Assembly: GCF_014873855.1 (NCBI RefSeq)
Contig: NZ_JADBEL010000013.1
Coordinates: forward strand, 1-64,000
Length of the DNA: 64,000 nt
From: Sporosarcina limicola
Lineage (GTDB): Bacteria > Bacillota > Bacilli > Bacillales_A > Planococcaceae
Reading direction: 5' to 3'
Position 1 is the stretch's first letter, and each line of letters starts with the position of its first letter. The notes under the pieces are model-generated. The model ran no database searches and was not told the DNA's origin. It was given only the letters and a program-made list of their open reading frames with translations. The position numbers were made by a program, and so were the translations under genes. Positions 1 to 10,122 of the stretch are shown here, piece by piece.

Positions 1-95
1 GATCACAAAAGATGATAGATTTTACAAAATCAAAATACGTGATCATGAATTCTAGCTAAATTCACGATTTCTCGTACATGCGTGAATAATTCAGG
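1..95 (+). mobile_element. Right end of an IS1380-family element (continues off the left edge)
   Basis: Positions 1-95 are an inverted, almost exact copy of 61515-61608, which is the 3' flank of an IS1380-family transposase. The outer tip, GTGAATAATTCAGG at 82-95, recurs as CCTGAATTATTCAC at 46777 and 61515, so it is read as the terminal inverted repeat. By orientation the transposase gene would lie to the left of the window on the plus strand, outside view. The insertion cuts the 3' end of a GNAT gene. Confidence 0.75.
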
Positions 96-305
96 TTGGT
101 TGTTGCTTTCGCTTCAATTTGTTTTATTCTGCCTTCTTCTACTACTTTTTCGACTAATAATTTCAATGCTCTATTTGCAATTCCTTTGCCTGTATGAATT
201 TGCCCAACCCTATATCCTAGATGGGCAATACCTTGAGGTTCCTCAATATCTATTAAATTCATTCTCCCAAGAATTGAGCCCTCTTTATCCTTTGAAAGAT
301 GGTGA
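96..305 (-). pseudogene. GNAT acetyltransferase remnant, cut at both ends
   Basis: The minus strand reads as the middle of a GNAT N-acetyltransferase. It contains the phrases SILGRMNL, LGYRVGQ and TGKGIANRAL (the acetyl-CoA binding A-motif type), followed by QIEAKATTN. The frame is open upstream of the first ATG (262) to about 305, where an 80-bp repeat begins. Downstream it runs into the IS1380 end and stops at 62. The substrate cannot be told. It has lost both its N-terminus and its last helix and is probably dead. Confidence 0.7.
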
Positions 306-383
306 CAGGCACTAAAACAATTACACCAATTAGAATAAAGGTGATTGTTTTAATTTTCACGATTGAATGAGTGACTGTCACCG
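303..383. repeat. About 80-bp dispersed repeat, copy 1
   Basis: The block begins with GTGACAGGCAC and ends with GAATGAGTGACTGTCACC. The same layout occurs at 49054-49133 and 49714-49793, with a worn copy near 1190-1240. The ends are roughly inverted (GGTGACAG / CTGTCACC), so the element could fold. It abuts the broken GNAT gene. Confidence 0.6.
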
Positions 384-388
384 TACAA

Positions 389-673
389 TCAAACAAGTAC
401 TTGATAACAAGCTGCTATTTCATTCTTCAACTTTGTCGACGCAATCTCCCAACGAATCAAATCAATCTTTAGCAATGTATCCAACTCTTCCTCGACTTGC
501 TCCGAAAATGCTAACCAGTCCTTAGTAGACATTTTCGGCGCCTTGACTGCCAAATCAATATCCGAAAACTCTCCGTAATCTCCATAAGCTCTCGAACCAA
601 ATAATAAAATTGACTCAATAGCAGGAAACCGGTTTGCCATCATTTGCAGCTGATTCACCAACTCTTTATTCAT
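389..673 (-). CDS. mntA: MNT-type nucleotidyltransferase, likely antitoxin of a HEPN/MNT pair
   Basis: A 94-residue minimal nucleotidyltransferase. The active-site signature GSRAYG followed by FSDIDLAV gives the GSx10DxD pattern of this family. In HEPN/MNT (type VII) toxin-antitoxin pairs, MntA AMPylates and silences the HepT RNase. The chosen ATG at 673 overlaps the stop codon of the upstream HEPN gene by 4 bases (ATGA), so the two are translationally coupled. An upstream in-frame ATG at 682 is possible. Family assignment is firm; activity as an antitoxin is inferred from the pairing. Confidence 0.8.
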   Translation of the reverse strand: MNKELVNQLQMMANRFPAIESILLFGSRAYGDYGEFSDIDLAVKAPKMSTKDWLAFSEQVEEELDTLLKIDLIRWEIASTKLKNEIAACYQVLV

Positions 674-1083
674 CCCATCCATTTCGTTTCATACCGGCCT
701 TTCAGGTTTAAAAAAGTAGTCTTCATCTCGGGAAAATAACGTTGTATATTATGCAGGATTCGCAACGCCATCTCCTCGTCGTAAATATGGGAAGTCTCGT
801 TGCGGTCTTTCAGCATCTGGAGCCATGCTTCTTCATCAGCTAACCACCCCGCCTGATATGCTTCTTTTAAAGTCTCTCTAGGCGTTTTTGCTTCAATTCC
901 TTCTGATAGCAACAATCGTTTTAACGTCTTCCAATAAATTTCAATCGTAAACTCAAATCGCTGTATTGTCCCATCCACCATCAGACTATTCTTTTCATCT
1001 TCTTGCAACGCTTCCTCCAACCTTGAAAGCGCACGTTCAAGGTTTTTAAAACTTTGTCGCAACTTGCGCAACGTATCCTCCAT
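670..1083 (-). CDS. hepT: HEPN-domain (HI0074/HepT-like) protein, likely toxin or substrate-binding partner
   Basis: A 137-residue all-helical protein of the nucleotidyltransferase substrate-binding (HI0074) family. It carries RNETSHIYDEE near residue 110, which fits the HEPN RNase motif Rx4-6H. It is the first gene of a two-gene operon with the MNT gene. The start was set at the third of three consecutive ATGs because GGAG lies 8 bases upstream of it. In well-studied pairs the HEPN protein is an RNase toxin. HI0074-type members can also act simply as partners of the nucleotidyltransferase, so toxicity is not certain. Confidence 0.75.
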   Translation of the reverse strand: MEDTLRKLRQSFKNLERALSRLEEALQEDEKNSLMVDGTIQRFEFTIEIYWKTLKRLLLSEGIEAKTPRETLKEAYQAGWLADEEAWLQMLKDRNETSHIYDEEMALRILHNIQRYFPEMKTTFLNLKGRYETKWMG

Positions 1084-1184
1084 CATCATCACTCCTATCA
1101 AACACATCATTTACCTTAACTATACTACATTTCCGGAAAATAATTAACGATATGTCAAGGCAGTACAGCTACCAAAACATTAAA

Positions 1185-1240
1185 GTTTGAATAATCGTGG
1201 TTGTTTAAATTTCGCGTATGAATGAGTGATTGGTACTAGG
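1185..1240. repeat. Degenerate copy of the ~80-bp dispersed repeat
   Basis: The string ending ATGAATGAGTGATTGG and the preceding TGGTTGTTTAAATTTC match the right half of the ~80-bp repeats at 303 and 49714 with several changes. The rest of the 1084-1254 gap shows no gene. Confidence 0.4.
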
Positions 1241-1254
1241 CAAAAATCACGCTG

Positions 1255-2616
1255 TTATCTGTTCACCCTCGCATACTCCGTCGTTGCCCACACTATACCT
1301 TGTTTTAAAATGCTCACCATCTCTTTCAATTGATTATGCGTCGCGGCGAGCGGCGGCATAAAGACGATTACGTCACCGAGTGGCCTCGTCAACATACCGA
1401 GTTCCCTCATTTTTAATGTTGATTGGTAGCCGACACGGAGCTCAAACGGGAACAACTCCTTCGTGGCTCGATCTTTCACTAGTTCGATTCCACACATCAT
1501 TCCGCACTGGCGAATATCACCGACATGTTCAAGTTCCTTCAATCCTTCAAACAACTCGCTTATCAGATCCGCCTTTTCCATCGCCTGCTGGACCAATCCT
1601 TCTTTCTCGAAAATTTCAAGATTCGCTAGACCTGCTGCACATCCAAGCTGATTTCCTGTGTAGGAATGCCCATGGAAAAAGGTTTTCATCTCTTCATATT
1701 CACCGTAGAAAGCTTCATATATTTCTTCGCTCGCCAGCGTAGCCGCCACAGGCAGATAGCCACCCGTGATTCCTTTCGCCACCGTCATTAAATCCGGTCG
1801 GACGCCTTCATGCTCTACGGCAAACATTTTCCCTGTACGACCAAAACCTGTCGCAACTTCATCGACAATCAATAGGATATTAAATTCACGGCATAATGCT
1901 TCAACGCCCTTCAAGTATCCTTTGGGCATAACGTTCATCCCGCCTGCTCCTTGTAGCATCGGTTCAACCATCATTCCCGCTATTTCACTGTGCTGCTTCT
2001 CAAGTAGTTTTCGTAGCGACTGCAAGCTTTCATTTCGGACGACTTGTCCATCCATTGACGAATGGCGATAAATGGATGGGAACGGGATGACAAGGGAATC
2101 GAAAAGTAAGGATGTATATACTTTATGATACAATTCGATTGAACCAACACTCATTGAACCAACCGTATCCCCGTGATAACCATTGCTTAATGTCACAAAC
2201 TTCGTTTTTTCATTGACCCCTTTATTCTGCCAATATTGGTAGGCCATTTTCACAGCAATTTCCACAGCTGTAGCTCCATTATCAGAATAAAACACGCGCG
2301 TTAACCCTTCCGGCGCAATCTCAATCAATTTTTCAGCGAGCTTGATGGACGGGACATTCGCCGCTCCCAGTAATGTTGAATGCGCAATCAGATCCAGTTG
2401 CTTTTTAATAGCGTCATCGAGTTCTTTTTTCCTGTGGCCATGAACATTCAACCACAATGAAGAGTTCGCATCTAGATATTCCTTACCGAAGACGTCCTTA
2501 ACAATGACCCCTTCTCCACTTTCAATAATTAACGGATTCTGCTCATAATCTGACATCTGCGTAAACGGCAGCCACATATATTTTTTACTTTTCTCAAGCA
2601 ATTGTTGCGGATTCAT
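1255..2616 (-). CDS. bioA: Adenosylmethionine-8-amino-7-oxononanoate aminotransferase
   Basis: A class III PLP-dependent aminotransferase of 453 residues that makes 7,8-diaminopelargonic acid in biotin synthesis. Visible landmarks are WLPFTQM near the N-terminus, SGAT-type binding ([12 protein letters not shown]), the aspartate in [15 protein letters not shown], and the Schiff-base lysine in [12 protein letters not shown]. The ATG at 2616 is preferred because AGGGAGG sits 9 bases upstream; an ATG at 2640 lacks such a site. It overlaps the end of bioD by 23 bases and is the last gene of the bioDA unit. Expression should be biotin-repressed through the BirA box at 3354-3380. Confidence 0.95.
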   Translation of the reverse strand: MNPQQLLEKSKKYMWLPFTQMSDYEQNPLIIESGEGVIVKDVFGKEYLDANSSLWLNVHGHRKKELDDAIKKQLDLIAHSTLLGAANVPSIKLAEKLIEIAPEGLTRVFYSDNGATAVEIAVKMAYQYWQNKGVNEKTKFVTLSNGYHGDTVGSMSVGSIELYHKVYTSLLFDSLVIPFPSIYRHSSMDGQVVRNESLQSLRKLLEKQHSEIAGMMVEPMLQGAGGMNVMPKGYLKGVEALCREFNILLIVDEVATGFGRTGKMFAVEHEGVRPDLMTVAKGITGGYLPVAATLASEEIYEAFYGEYEEMKTFFHGHSYTGNQLGCAAGLANLEIFEKEGLVQQAMEKADLISELFEGLKELEHVGDIRQCGMMCGIELVKDRATKELFPFELRVGYQSTLKMRELGMLTRPLGDVIVFMPPLAATHNQLKEMVSILKQGIVWATTEYARVNR

Positions 2617-3328
2617 CTGCAAAAGCCTCCCTGAATACATTTATTTCCCAATCTGCATAACATTTTTGTCTTTCATCTTGATCAGCAAGTACGTCCAGAA
2701 TATTTTCACGGTAAGGAACAGTGCCAATGATTGGAACTTTCGTCAACTTCTCCACCATGTGTATATTGTCTTTTACAATCCCTTCTTCTTCTTCATGTAG
2801 GTGATTAAAAATAATCCCTGCGATTGGAATTTTTCTTCTGACCAACGCTTCAACAGAAAGGACTGTATGATTAATCGTTCCTACTCCTGCTCTTGCTACT
2901 AAGATCGTCGGAACATGAAGCTCTTCCATCCAATCAATCATGCAATAGCCATCTTCGATTAATGGAACATACAGTCCGCCAGCCCCTTCTAAAATAACTC
3001 CATCATATGCCTTTTCCAATTTATTTACTTTATTGTTTATAAAAGAAAAATCAAATTGAACTTGTTCATGCGCTGCCGCTAAATGGGGAGAACACGGTTT
3101 TTCCAATAAATACGCATACAAGTCCTTCATTTCTTGATGTTCAGTTACGAGCTGGTAAATTTCGGGATCAGGCGCAATCCATTCACCGTCCCGTTGAACC
3201 GCCCCTGACTGAATTGGTTTAAACGGTGCACAGTGATAGCCATACGATTTCATGAAGCTCACGAACAACGATGTAACTACTGTTTTCCCAACATCTGTAT
3301 CTGTTCCCGTAATGAAAAAAACGGTCAT
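2594..3328 (-). CDS. bioD: Dethiobiotin synthetase
   Basis: A 244-residue ATP-dependent carboxylase that closes the ureido ring of dethiobiotin. The P-loop is [15 protein letters not shown] at the very start. KPIQSGA carries the substrate-binding lysine region, and [13 protein letters not shown] is the conserved glycine-rich loop. The ATG at 3328 follows GGAGG by 8 bases; an upstream in-frame TTG at 3343 overlaps that ribosome site and is unlikely. It is transcribed first in bioDA, divergently from bioY. bioB and bioF are not in this window. Confidence 0.95.
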   Translation of the reverse strand: MTVFFITGTDTDVGKTVVTSLFVSFMKSYGYHCAPFKPIQSGAVQRDGEWIAPDPEIYQLVTEHQEMKDLYAYLLEKPCSPHLAAAHEQVQFDFSFINNKVNKLEKAYDGVILEGAGGLYVPLIEDGYCMIDWMEELHVPTILVARAGVGTINHTVLSVEALVRRKIPIAGIIFNHLHEEEEGIVKDNIHMVEKLTKVPIIGTVPYRENILDVLADQDERQKCYADWEINVFREAFADESATIA

Positions 3329-3353
3329 ATTACAAGCCTCCAAAATAAAATAA

Positions 3354-3380
3354 GTTAACTAAATATAGTTTTATGTTAAC
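3354..3380. promoter_or_regulatory. BirA operator between bioD and bioY
   Basis: Two GTTAAC blocks (3354-3359 and 3375-3380) are separated by 15 bases. This matches the BirA-biotin operator of Bacillales. It lies midway between the divergent bioDA and bioY genes and can repress both. Confidence 0.85.
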
Positions 3381-3425
3381 ATATTATTTGAAGGTTCGCA
3401 GAAATATTTATTCGGAGGGATAGAA

Positions 3426-3998
3426 ATGAAAGCAAAAGAAATTGTGATTTGTTCATTATTTGCAGCATTGATGGGGGTTGGAGCGAACGTCTCACCTTTA
3501 TTAATGATTGGTGCGGTGCCGATTACACTTCAACTACTATTTGCGATTTTAGCGGGTGGATTGATCGGAAGTAGGCTTGGGAGTTTTTCGATGGGAGCTT
3601 ATCTGTTCCTGGGTCTGGTGGGGGCTCCCATATTTGCACAATTCAAAGGTGGGCCGGGAAGTATTTTCAGTCCGACTTTCGGCTATGTCATTTCATTCAT
3701 CTTTGTTGCGTATATTGTCGGGAAATTCTTTGAAAGGGAAAAGCAATCCATTTTCAACTCTATCGGTGCAGGTGCATTGGCAATTGTCGCGAACTACGTG
3801 ATTGGTACGAATTATATGTATTTCGCCTTCAAATACTGGTTGGCGGCACCTGAGGGATTCAGTTATACCATGGCATGGTCTTGGATGACGGCGTATTTGC
3901 CACTCGATATCGTCGTAACCATTCTATCATTAGGGATGTTGCCAAGGCTGCAAAAAACATTGAAGCAAAAACCTTTACAGAAGCAATCTGTCGTATAA
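3426..3998 (+). CDS. bioY: Biotin transporter BioY (ECF S component)
   Basis: A 190-residue integral membrane protein with about six helices. It has the BioY hallmarks: ALMGVGANVSP near residue 15-25, a GxLIGSRLGxxSM loop, GAPIFAQFKGGPGS, and FSPTFGYVISF. It is the substrate-binding unit for biotin uptake, used alone or with a shared EcfAAT energising module, which is not in this window. GGAGGGATAG precedes the ATG. It shares a BirA operator with the divergent bioDA. The 3' end runs into a 41-bp repeat array. Confidence 0.95.
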   Translation: MKAKEIVICSLFAALMGVGANVSPLLMIGAVPITLQLLFAILAGGLIGSRLGSFSMGAYLFLGLVGAPIFAQFKGGPGSIFSPTFGYVISFIFVAYIVGKFFEREKQSIFNSIGAGALAIVANYVIGTNYMYFAFKYWLAAPEGFSYTMAWSWMTAYLPLDIVVTILSLGMLPRLQKTLKQKPLQKQSVV

Positions 3999-4059
3999 AT
4001 TTTCAACCACCAATCCTTTCTGCTTGCCCATTACAATGCCGCGACCACTTTAGTAGTTT

Positions 4060-4285
4060 TCTTAGTCGCTTAGGTTCGAAGATTGGTCTCTTCGATGGTG
4101 GAATCAGTCGCTTCGTTCGAAGATTGGTCGCTTCGATGGTGGAATCAGTCGCTTCGTTCGAAGATTGGTCGCTTCGATGATGGAATCAGTCGCTTCGTTC
4201 GAAGATTGGTCGCTTCGATGATGGAATCAGTCGCTTGGTTCAAAAATTGGTCGCTTCGATGGTGGAATCAGTCGCTTCGGCAGCT
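4060..4285. repeat. 41-bp tandem repeat array, about 5.4 copies
   Basis: Tandem units begin GATTGGTCGCTTCGATGGTG and continue to a total of 41 bases. Each unit holds two RGTCGCTT cores 21 and 20 bases apart. The array lies in the convergent gap between bioY and glpK. Related arrays with the same period are at 11343-11560 and 27153-27511. Confidence 0.9.
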
Positions 4286-4317
4286 GGCATATAAACTTAC
4301 TCTTATAATTAATTAAA

Positions 4318-4367
4318 AAATACCAGTCTACAAGACAACACAAGGCTGTCTTGCAATCTGGTATTTG
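4318..4367. terminator. Bidirectional terminator between bioY and glpK
   Basis: A long stem pairs AATACCAG with CTGGTATT and, inside it, CAAGACA with TGTCTTG. There are A and T runs on the two sides. It sits immediately after the glpK stop and after the repeat array downstream of bioY. Confidence 0.75.
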
Positions 4368-4374
4368 AGCTGTT

Positions 4375-5922
<1,548 letters not shown>

Positions 5923-6753
5923 TTACACTCTGTCTGCTATATCTTGTTTTACTACTTGTACCGTATCTTTTCTTAGCGAATACTGTGTAGCCAATAATAC
6001 AGCAAGTACAATTCCGCCAACAATCCAAAATGCAATACTGTTCACACCTTTGAACACTTGTTGATAAAATAATGCACCAAACGAACCGCCAAGTATCGGG
6101 CCAACAATCGGTACCCAAGCATAACCCCAATCAGATTTCCCTTTCCCGGGTATCGGCAAAAAGAAATGTGCAATTCGCGGACCTAAATCACGGGCCGGAT
6201 TGATGGCATATCCTGTTGTTCCGCCGAGTGATAATCCAATTGCAACGATTAACGCTCCGACGATAAGCGGGTTTAAGCCTTCCGTAAAATCATTTGCACC
6301 TATTGCTAGTATACCAAGAAGCAACACGAAAGTTCCGATGACTTCACTTGTCAAATTCGAAAGGGGGTGACGAATTGCCGGAATTGTAGCAAAAACAGCC
6401 AATTTTGCCGCTTCGTCTTCCGTTTCTTTCCAGTGAGGTAAATAGTGGAAGTAGACAATGATTGCCCCTATTATTGCGCCAATCATTTGAGCAAGGATAT
6501 ACATTGGTACATCTGCCCAAGGGAATTCTCCAATAGAAGCGAGTCCCATTGTCACTGCAGGATTTAAGTGTGCGCCACTTGTACTGCCGACTGCGTAGAC
6601 ACCCATCGCAACAGCAAGTCCCCATCCAATTGTAATCACAATCCATCCGCTATTTTCTGCCTTTGATTTTTTCATCAGCACGCCAGCGACAACTCCACCA
6701 CCAAAAATTATTAAAATCATTGTACCTACGAATTCCCCCATAAACGGTGTCAT
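5923..6753 (-). CDS. glpF: Glycerol uptake facilitator (aquaglyceroporin)
   Basis: A 276-residue MIP-family channel with six membrane helices and the two half-helix motifs SGAHLNPAVTMG and GYAINPARDLGPR. The aspartate after NPAR marks glycerol facilitators rather than strict aquaporins. The ATG at 6753 follows GGGGGAGAAGAGG; the longer frame upstream runs back through the leader terminator and is not coding. It heads the glpFK unit, behind an intrinsic terminator that GlpP is expected to override when glycerol-3-phosphate is present. Confidence 0.95.
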   Translation of the reverse strand: MTPFMGEFVGTMILIIFGGGVVAGVLMKKSKAENSGWIVITIGWGLAVAMGVYAVGSTSGAHLNPAVTMGLASIGEFPWADVPMYILAQMIGAIIGAIIVYFHYLPHWKETEDEAAKLAVFATIPAIRHPLSNLTSEVIGTFVLLLGILAIGANDFTEGLNPLIVGALIVAIGLSLGGTTGYAINPARDLGPRIAHFFLPIPGKGKSDWGYAWVPIVGPILGGSFGALFYQQVFKGVNSIAFWIVGGIVLAVLLATQYSLRKDTVQVVKQDIADRV

Positions 6754-6807
6754 CCTCTTCTCCCCCTTCATTACATTTAGCCATGGCTGAATTTGAACAT
6801 AAAAAAT

Positions 6808-6853
6808 CCACATTTAAAATCTTGCATAATGCAAGAATCTAAATGTGGACTCC
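6808..6853 (-). promoter_or_regulatory. GlpP-responsive leader terminator of glpFK
   Basis: On the minus strand, TCCACATTTA pairs with TAAATGTGGA around an inner TCTTGCAT/ATGCAAGA stem, and a TTTTTT run follows. It is an intrinsic terminator placed between promoter and glpF start, as in the Bacillus glp regulon where GlpP acts as antiterminator. The GlpP gene is adjacent. Confidence 0.75.
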
Positions 6854-6921
6854 TAAACTCAACCACTTTTTATTGACTTACCCCAAGTATAGGTTTATTC
6901 AAATAATCTGTCAACACTTTT

Positions 6922-7491
6922 TTATTTACTCTTATCATAGTAAGATTCCCAAAGCTCTTGGTCCGAAGTCGTTACGGCCACTGCACCTGCATTTAAGGCA
7001 TCCTTCACATGCGCTAGTGTACGGATTAGGCCCCCATTAATAATTGGAATACCTGTCCGCTCATACACCTCGCTAATCAATTCTGGAATAACGCCTGGTA
7101 ACATCTCAATATAATCCGGAGCTGTCTGATCAATCAATGAATAGCTTTTCTCCAAAGCAATCGTGTCCAATAGAAACATTCGTTGGATGGCGATGATCCC
7201 TTTGGATTTTGCTTTCATAATCATATTGGATCTTGTGGATATAATCCCGGCTGGCCTAATGTCATTGCATAGAAAATCAGCTGCGTAATTATCCGTTTTC
7301 AACCCTTGGATGAGATCTGCATGGATAATGACTTTTTTTTCATGCTTCTCTGCTTCCTGTTTAAGGGTTTTCAAATTGCCGACATGCACTTCCAACAGTA
7401 CGATATATTCAAATGGACATTTTAGTAATTGTTCAAACTGCTTTAAGCTTCGTGCGGCGGGAAGGATTTTTTGATTATCAAAAGGCAACAT
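6922..7491 (-). CDS. glpP: Glycerol-3-phosphate-responsive antiterminator GlpP
   Basis: A 189-residue TIM-barrel-like RNA regulator. Family features are LLEVHVGNL, VIIHADLIQGL, GIISTRSNMI (seen in GlpP), IEMLPGVIPE and the phosphate-binding GIPIINGGLIRT. With glycerol-3-phosphate it binds glp leader RNA and prevents termination and RNA decay. It sits between glpD and glpFK, both of which have terminator hairpins in their leaders. The start is the first ATG; it lies 61 bases after glpD. Confidence 0.93.
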   Translation of the reverse strand: MLPFDNQKILPAARSLKQFEQLLKCPFEYIVLLEVHVGNLKTLKQEAEKHEKKVIIHADLIQGLKTDNYAADFLCNDIRPAGIISTRSNMIMKAKSKGIIAIQRMFLLDTIALEKSYSLIDQTAPDYIEMLPGVIPELISEVYERTGIPIINGGLIRTLAHVKDALNAGAVAVTTSDQELWESYYDKSK

Positions 7492-7552
7492 AAGTAGTTC
7501 CTCCTTTCATATTCATTTTAGTTGTCATGCTTCATATCATCAATATAGCATG

Positions 7553-9196
7553 TTATTTCACAGTTGTTGCCCTCGTTATCTCTTGTTCCAATTCTTCTTC
7601 ATATTGTTGTCGTTCTGATTTCGACCAGCCGAATAGGTTTGCCATTTCAGCGATGACATCATTTTTTCCAGCCCTGACGTTTTCTATATTGAAGAACATG
7701 TCTCCAGTTCTACGGATAAAGAAATCGGTCGGTTTAACAGTCATTTCATGTTCAATCGCATAGCGTAATTTTATATAGAGTAAACGTGGAATAATTGGAT
7801 GTATCTCGTTTGCTAGCGATAGGACCTGATCGATATTCGTTCCGTAAAGAGCCGCTAAATGCCGGCTTTCTAGTTCCGTAAATCCTAGCGTTTGCCCTTT
7901 TTCCATCGCCTTTCCCATAAATGATTTCATTTTGGAGGACCCGCCCATATCCCCTCCTGAAATCGGCATGTTTTTCGTTTTGCATTTATCAAAATAAAGA
8001 TTGTTTTCTTTCTCAAGCTGAGCTGTAATTTTATCAACAACTGTTTCGGCCATTTTCCGATAACCGGTTAATTTCCCACCTGCCATCGTAATTAATCCTT
8101 TTTCTGATTCCCAAATTTCATCTTTCCTCGAAATTTCAGAAGGATTTCTCCCGTCTTCATGAATGAGAGGTCTGACTCCCGCCCAACTCGACTCGACATC
8201 CTGTGGCGTCAACTTCAGGCTCGGGAAAATGTAGTCGATTGCGCCTAATAGATAGGTGCGATCTTCTTCCGTAATCTGCATCTCTTTCGGATCACCTTCA
8301 TAGAAAGTGTCAGTTGTACCTACATACGTTTTCCCGGCTCTTGGTACAGCGAAAATCATGCGTTTATCGGGCGTATCGAAGTAGACTGCTTGGTGCAACG
8401 GGAAGTCTTTTTGGTCAAAGACTAAGTGCACACCTTTCGTTAAAATCAGATGTTTTCCTTTCGTCTTGCCTTCAATTCCCTTCACTTCATCAACCCAAGG
8501 ACCCGCAGCATTGATCACTTTTTTTGCTTTTATAGAAATTTTCTTCTTTGTCAGTTCATCCGAAATTTGTACCCCAGCAATTCTGTCTTGATTGTTATAA
8601 AGGAAGGCTTCCGCTTTTGTGTAGTTGGCGATGACAGCCCCTTTTTCAGCAGCCGCTTTTATGACTTCAATTGTTAGACGAGCATCGTCCGTACGGTATT
8701 CGACGTAAATACCTCCACCTAATAATCCCTCCTTTTTAACGAGGGGCTCTTTGTTAATCGTTTCTTCCTTTGATAGCATCATTCTTCTTTCAGATTTCTT
8801 CACACCCGCGAGAAAATCATACACTTTCAATCCAAGGGATGTCGAATATTTCCCGAATGTGCCGCCTTTATGGAAAGGAAGGAGCATCCACTCTGGGGTC
8901 GTAACATGAGGTCCATTTTCATAGACGATTGCGCGCTCTTTCCCGAGATCCGCAACTTCTTTTATCTGAAATTGCTTCAAATAACGCAATCCGCCATGGA
9001 CGAGTTTAGTGGAACGACTTGATGTGCCAGAAGCGAAGTCCTGCATCTCGACAAGCGCAGTCTTCAATCCGCGTGCCGAAGCATCCAAAGCGATACCTGC
9101 GCCTGTAATACCCCCACCGATGACAAGTAAATCAAATTCCTCCGTGTTTAATCTGTTAAAGATAGTTTCACGATTTAAAGATGAAAATGTAGTCAT
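7553..9196 (-). CDS. glpD: Aerobic glycerol-3-phosphate dehydrogenase
   Basis: A 547-residue FAD enzyme that oxidises glycerol-3-phosphate to dihydroxyacetone phosphate and passes electrons to quinone at the membrane. The FAD-binding fold is [33 protein letters not shown] is the second signature, and a C-terminal DAO_C domain ends the protein. The ATG at 9196 has GAGGAG about 10 bases upstream; the upstream ATG at 9226 has none. It forms a short glpD-glpP unit behind a GlpP-type leader. Confidence 0.95.
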   Translation of the reverse strand: MTTFSSLNRETIFNRLNTEEFDLLVIGGGITGAGIALDASARGLKTALVEMQDFASGTSSRSTKLVHGGLRYLKQFQIKEVADLGKERAIVYENGPHVTTPEWMLLPFHKGGTFGKYSTSLGLKVYDFLAGVKKSERRMMLSKEETINKEPLVKKEGLLGGGIYVEYRTDDARLTIEVIKAAAEKGAVIANYTKAEAFLYNNQDRIAGVQISDELTKKKISIKAKKVINAAGPWVDEVKGIEGKTKGKHLILTKGVHLVFDQKDFPLHQAVYFDTPDKRMIFAVPRAGKTYVGTTDTFYEGDPKEMQITEEDRTYLLGAIDYIFPSLKLTPQDVESSWAGVRPLIHEDGRNPSEISRKDEIWESEKGLITMAGGKLTGYRKMAETVVDKITAQLEKENNLYFDKCKTKNMPISGGDMGGSSKMKSFMGKAMEKGQTLGFTELESRHLAALYGTNIDQVLSLANEIHPIIPRLLYIKLRYAIEHEMTVKPTDFFIRRTGDMFFNIENVRAGKNDVIAEMANLFGWSKSERQQYEEELEQEITRATTVK

Positions 9197-9233
9197 TTTA
9201 TTTTTCTCCTCTCGATTTCGGAACAAATTCTAT

Positions 9234-9288
9234 AAAAAAGAGACCTCAATAAAACGATTGCAAGGGGCAACCATTTAATGAGGTCTCT
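9234..9288 (-). promoter_or_regulatory. GlpP-responsive leader terminator of glpD
   Basis: On the minus strand, AGAGACCTCAT pairs with TGAGGTCTCT around an inner TTGC/GCAA segment, and TTTTTT follows directly. It lies 40 bases upstream of the glpD start and mirrors the hairpin before glpF. Confidence 0.75.
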
Positions 9289-9436
9289 CAGTAGCTCAAA
9301 CCATAGATATTAACTTGTCTTAAGTTTAACATAAGTCAATCTTATTATAAAGTATAAGGCTGTTCGAATTCGAAATCGTACAGGTGCCTGGCATGAACAT
9401 AATTCTTCCTATTGCATTCTTTCCCACTTTGACGTA

Positions 9437-9458
9437 ACATGCAAGTATACACTTACAT
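9437..9458. promoter_or_regulatory. Candidate TetR operator upstream of the regulator gene
   Basis: ACATGCAAG and CACTTAC, separated by five bases, occur here and again at 10080-10101 before the permease gene. The core AAGTATACACTT is palindromic. The shared site suggests the TetR protein controls its own gene and the next one. Confidence 0.55.
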
Positions 9459-9482
9459 AGTAATAAAAGGATGTGATTAATT

Positions 9483-10064
9483 TTGACTACACAACCGACA
9501 CCAGATCGAATACTAGACGCTGCCCTCAAGTTAATTAGTGAAAAAGGGTACACAGCAGCAACGACGAAGGCAATTGCGGAGTTGGCAGGGGTCAATGAAG
9601 TAACTATTTTCCGTCACTTTGGTAATAAAAGAGGCGTTTTGAAAGCGATTGTTGCTACATTTTCATATAGTCCTTTATTAAAAGAAATGCTTCAAAAAGA
9701 TGTAACTTGGGAGTTGGAAACGGACCTTTTTCATTTTTCAATGGAATATTTTCGATACATGATGTCAATCAAAGATTTCGTTATGATTAGCTTTAAAGAG
9801 GCGATTCAATTTCCCGAAATCGATGAAGAAATCGCAAACGTTCCGCTGATTATCAAACGAGAATTGATGGAGTATTTTTCTAAAATGAAGGACAGAGGGA
9901 AATTGGCGGATACTAATATTGAAGCTACAGCGATGGCTTTTATAGCTTTGAATTTCGGATTTTTCATTTCACGTGCACGATTGGGATCAAGTGTGTCCCA
10001 ACTTTCTATCGAGGATTTATTGCAGACAAGCACGTCCATTTTTTCTAGGGGAATCACTCCCTAG
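9483..10064 (+). CDS. TetR/AcrR-family transcriptional regulator
   Basis: A 193-residue repressor. The N-terminal helix-turn-helix is typical: ILDAALKLISEKGYTAATTKAIA, then VNEVTIFRHFGNKRGVL. The C-terminal half is helical and ligand-binding. The start is TTG, with AGGATG upstream. It precedes an ABC-2-type permease in the same direction, and a matching operator-like site lies upstream of both genes. This is the usual layout of a drug- or lipid-sensing repressor with its exporter. The inducer is unknown. Confidence 0.85.
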   Translation: MTTQPTPDRILDAALKLISEKGYTAATTKAIAELAGVNEVTIFRHFGNKRGVLKAIVATFSYSPLLKEMLQKDVTWELETDLFHFSMEYFRYMMSIKDFVMISFKEAIQFPEIDEEIANVPLIIKRELMEYFSKMKDRGKLADTNIEATAMAFIALNFGFFISRARLGSSVSQLSIEDLLQTSTSIFSRGITP

Positions 10065-10079
10065 AAAAAATTTTATCAT

Positions 10080-10101
10080 ACATGCAAGCAAGCACTTACT
10101 T
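10080..10101. promoter_or_regulatory. Candidate TetR operator upstream of the permease
   Basis: This is the second copy of the ACATGCAAG-N5-CACTTAC block (first at 9437). It lies 22 bases before the permease start, where bound repressor would block transcription. Confidence 0.5.
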
Positions 10102-10122
10102 AATTAGCTAGGGGGAGTTAGT

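Noticed and set aside
4083-4316. Open frame over the 4.1-4.3 kb repeats
   Set aside because: Same reason: repeat-driven, no start signal, low-complexity product.
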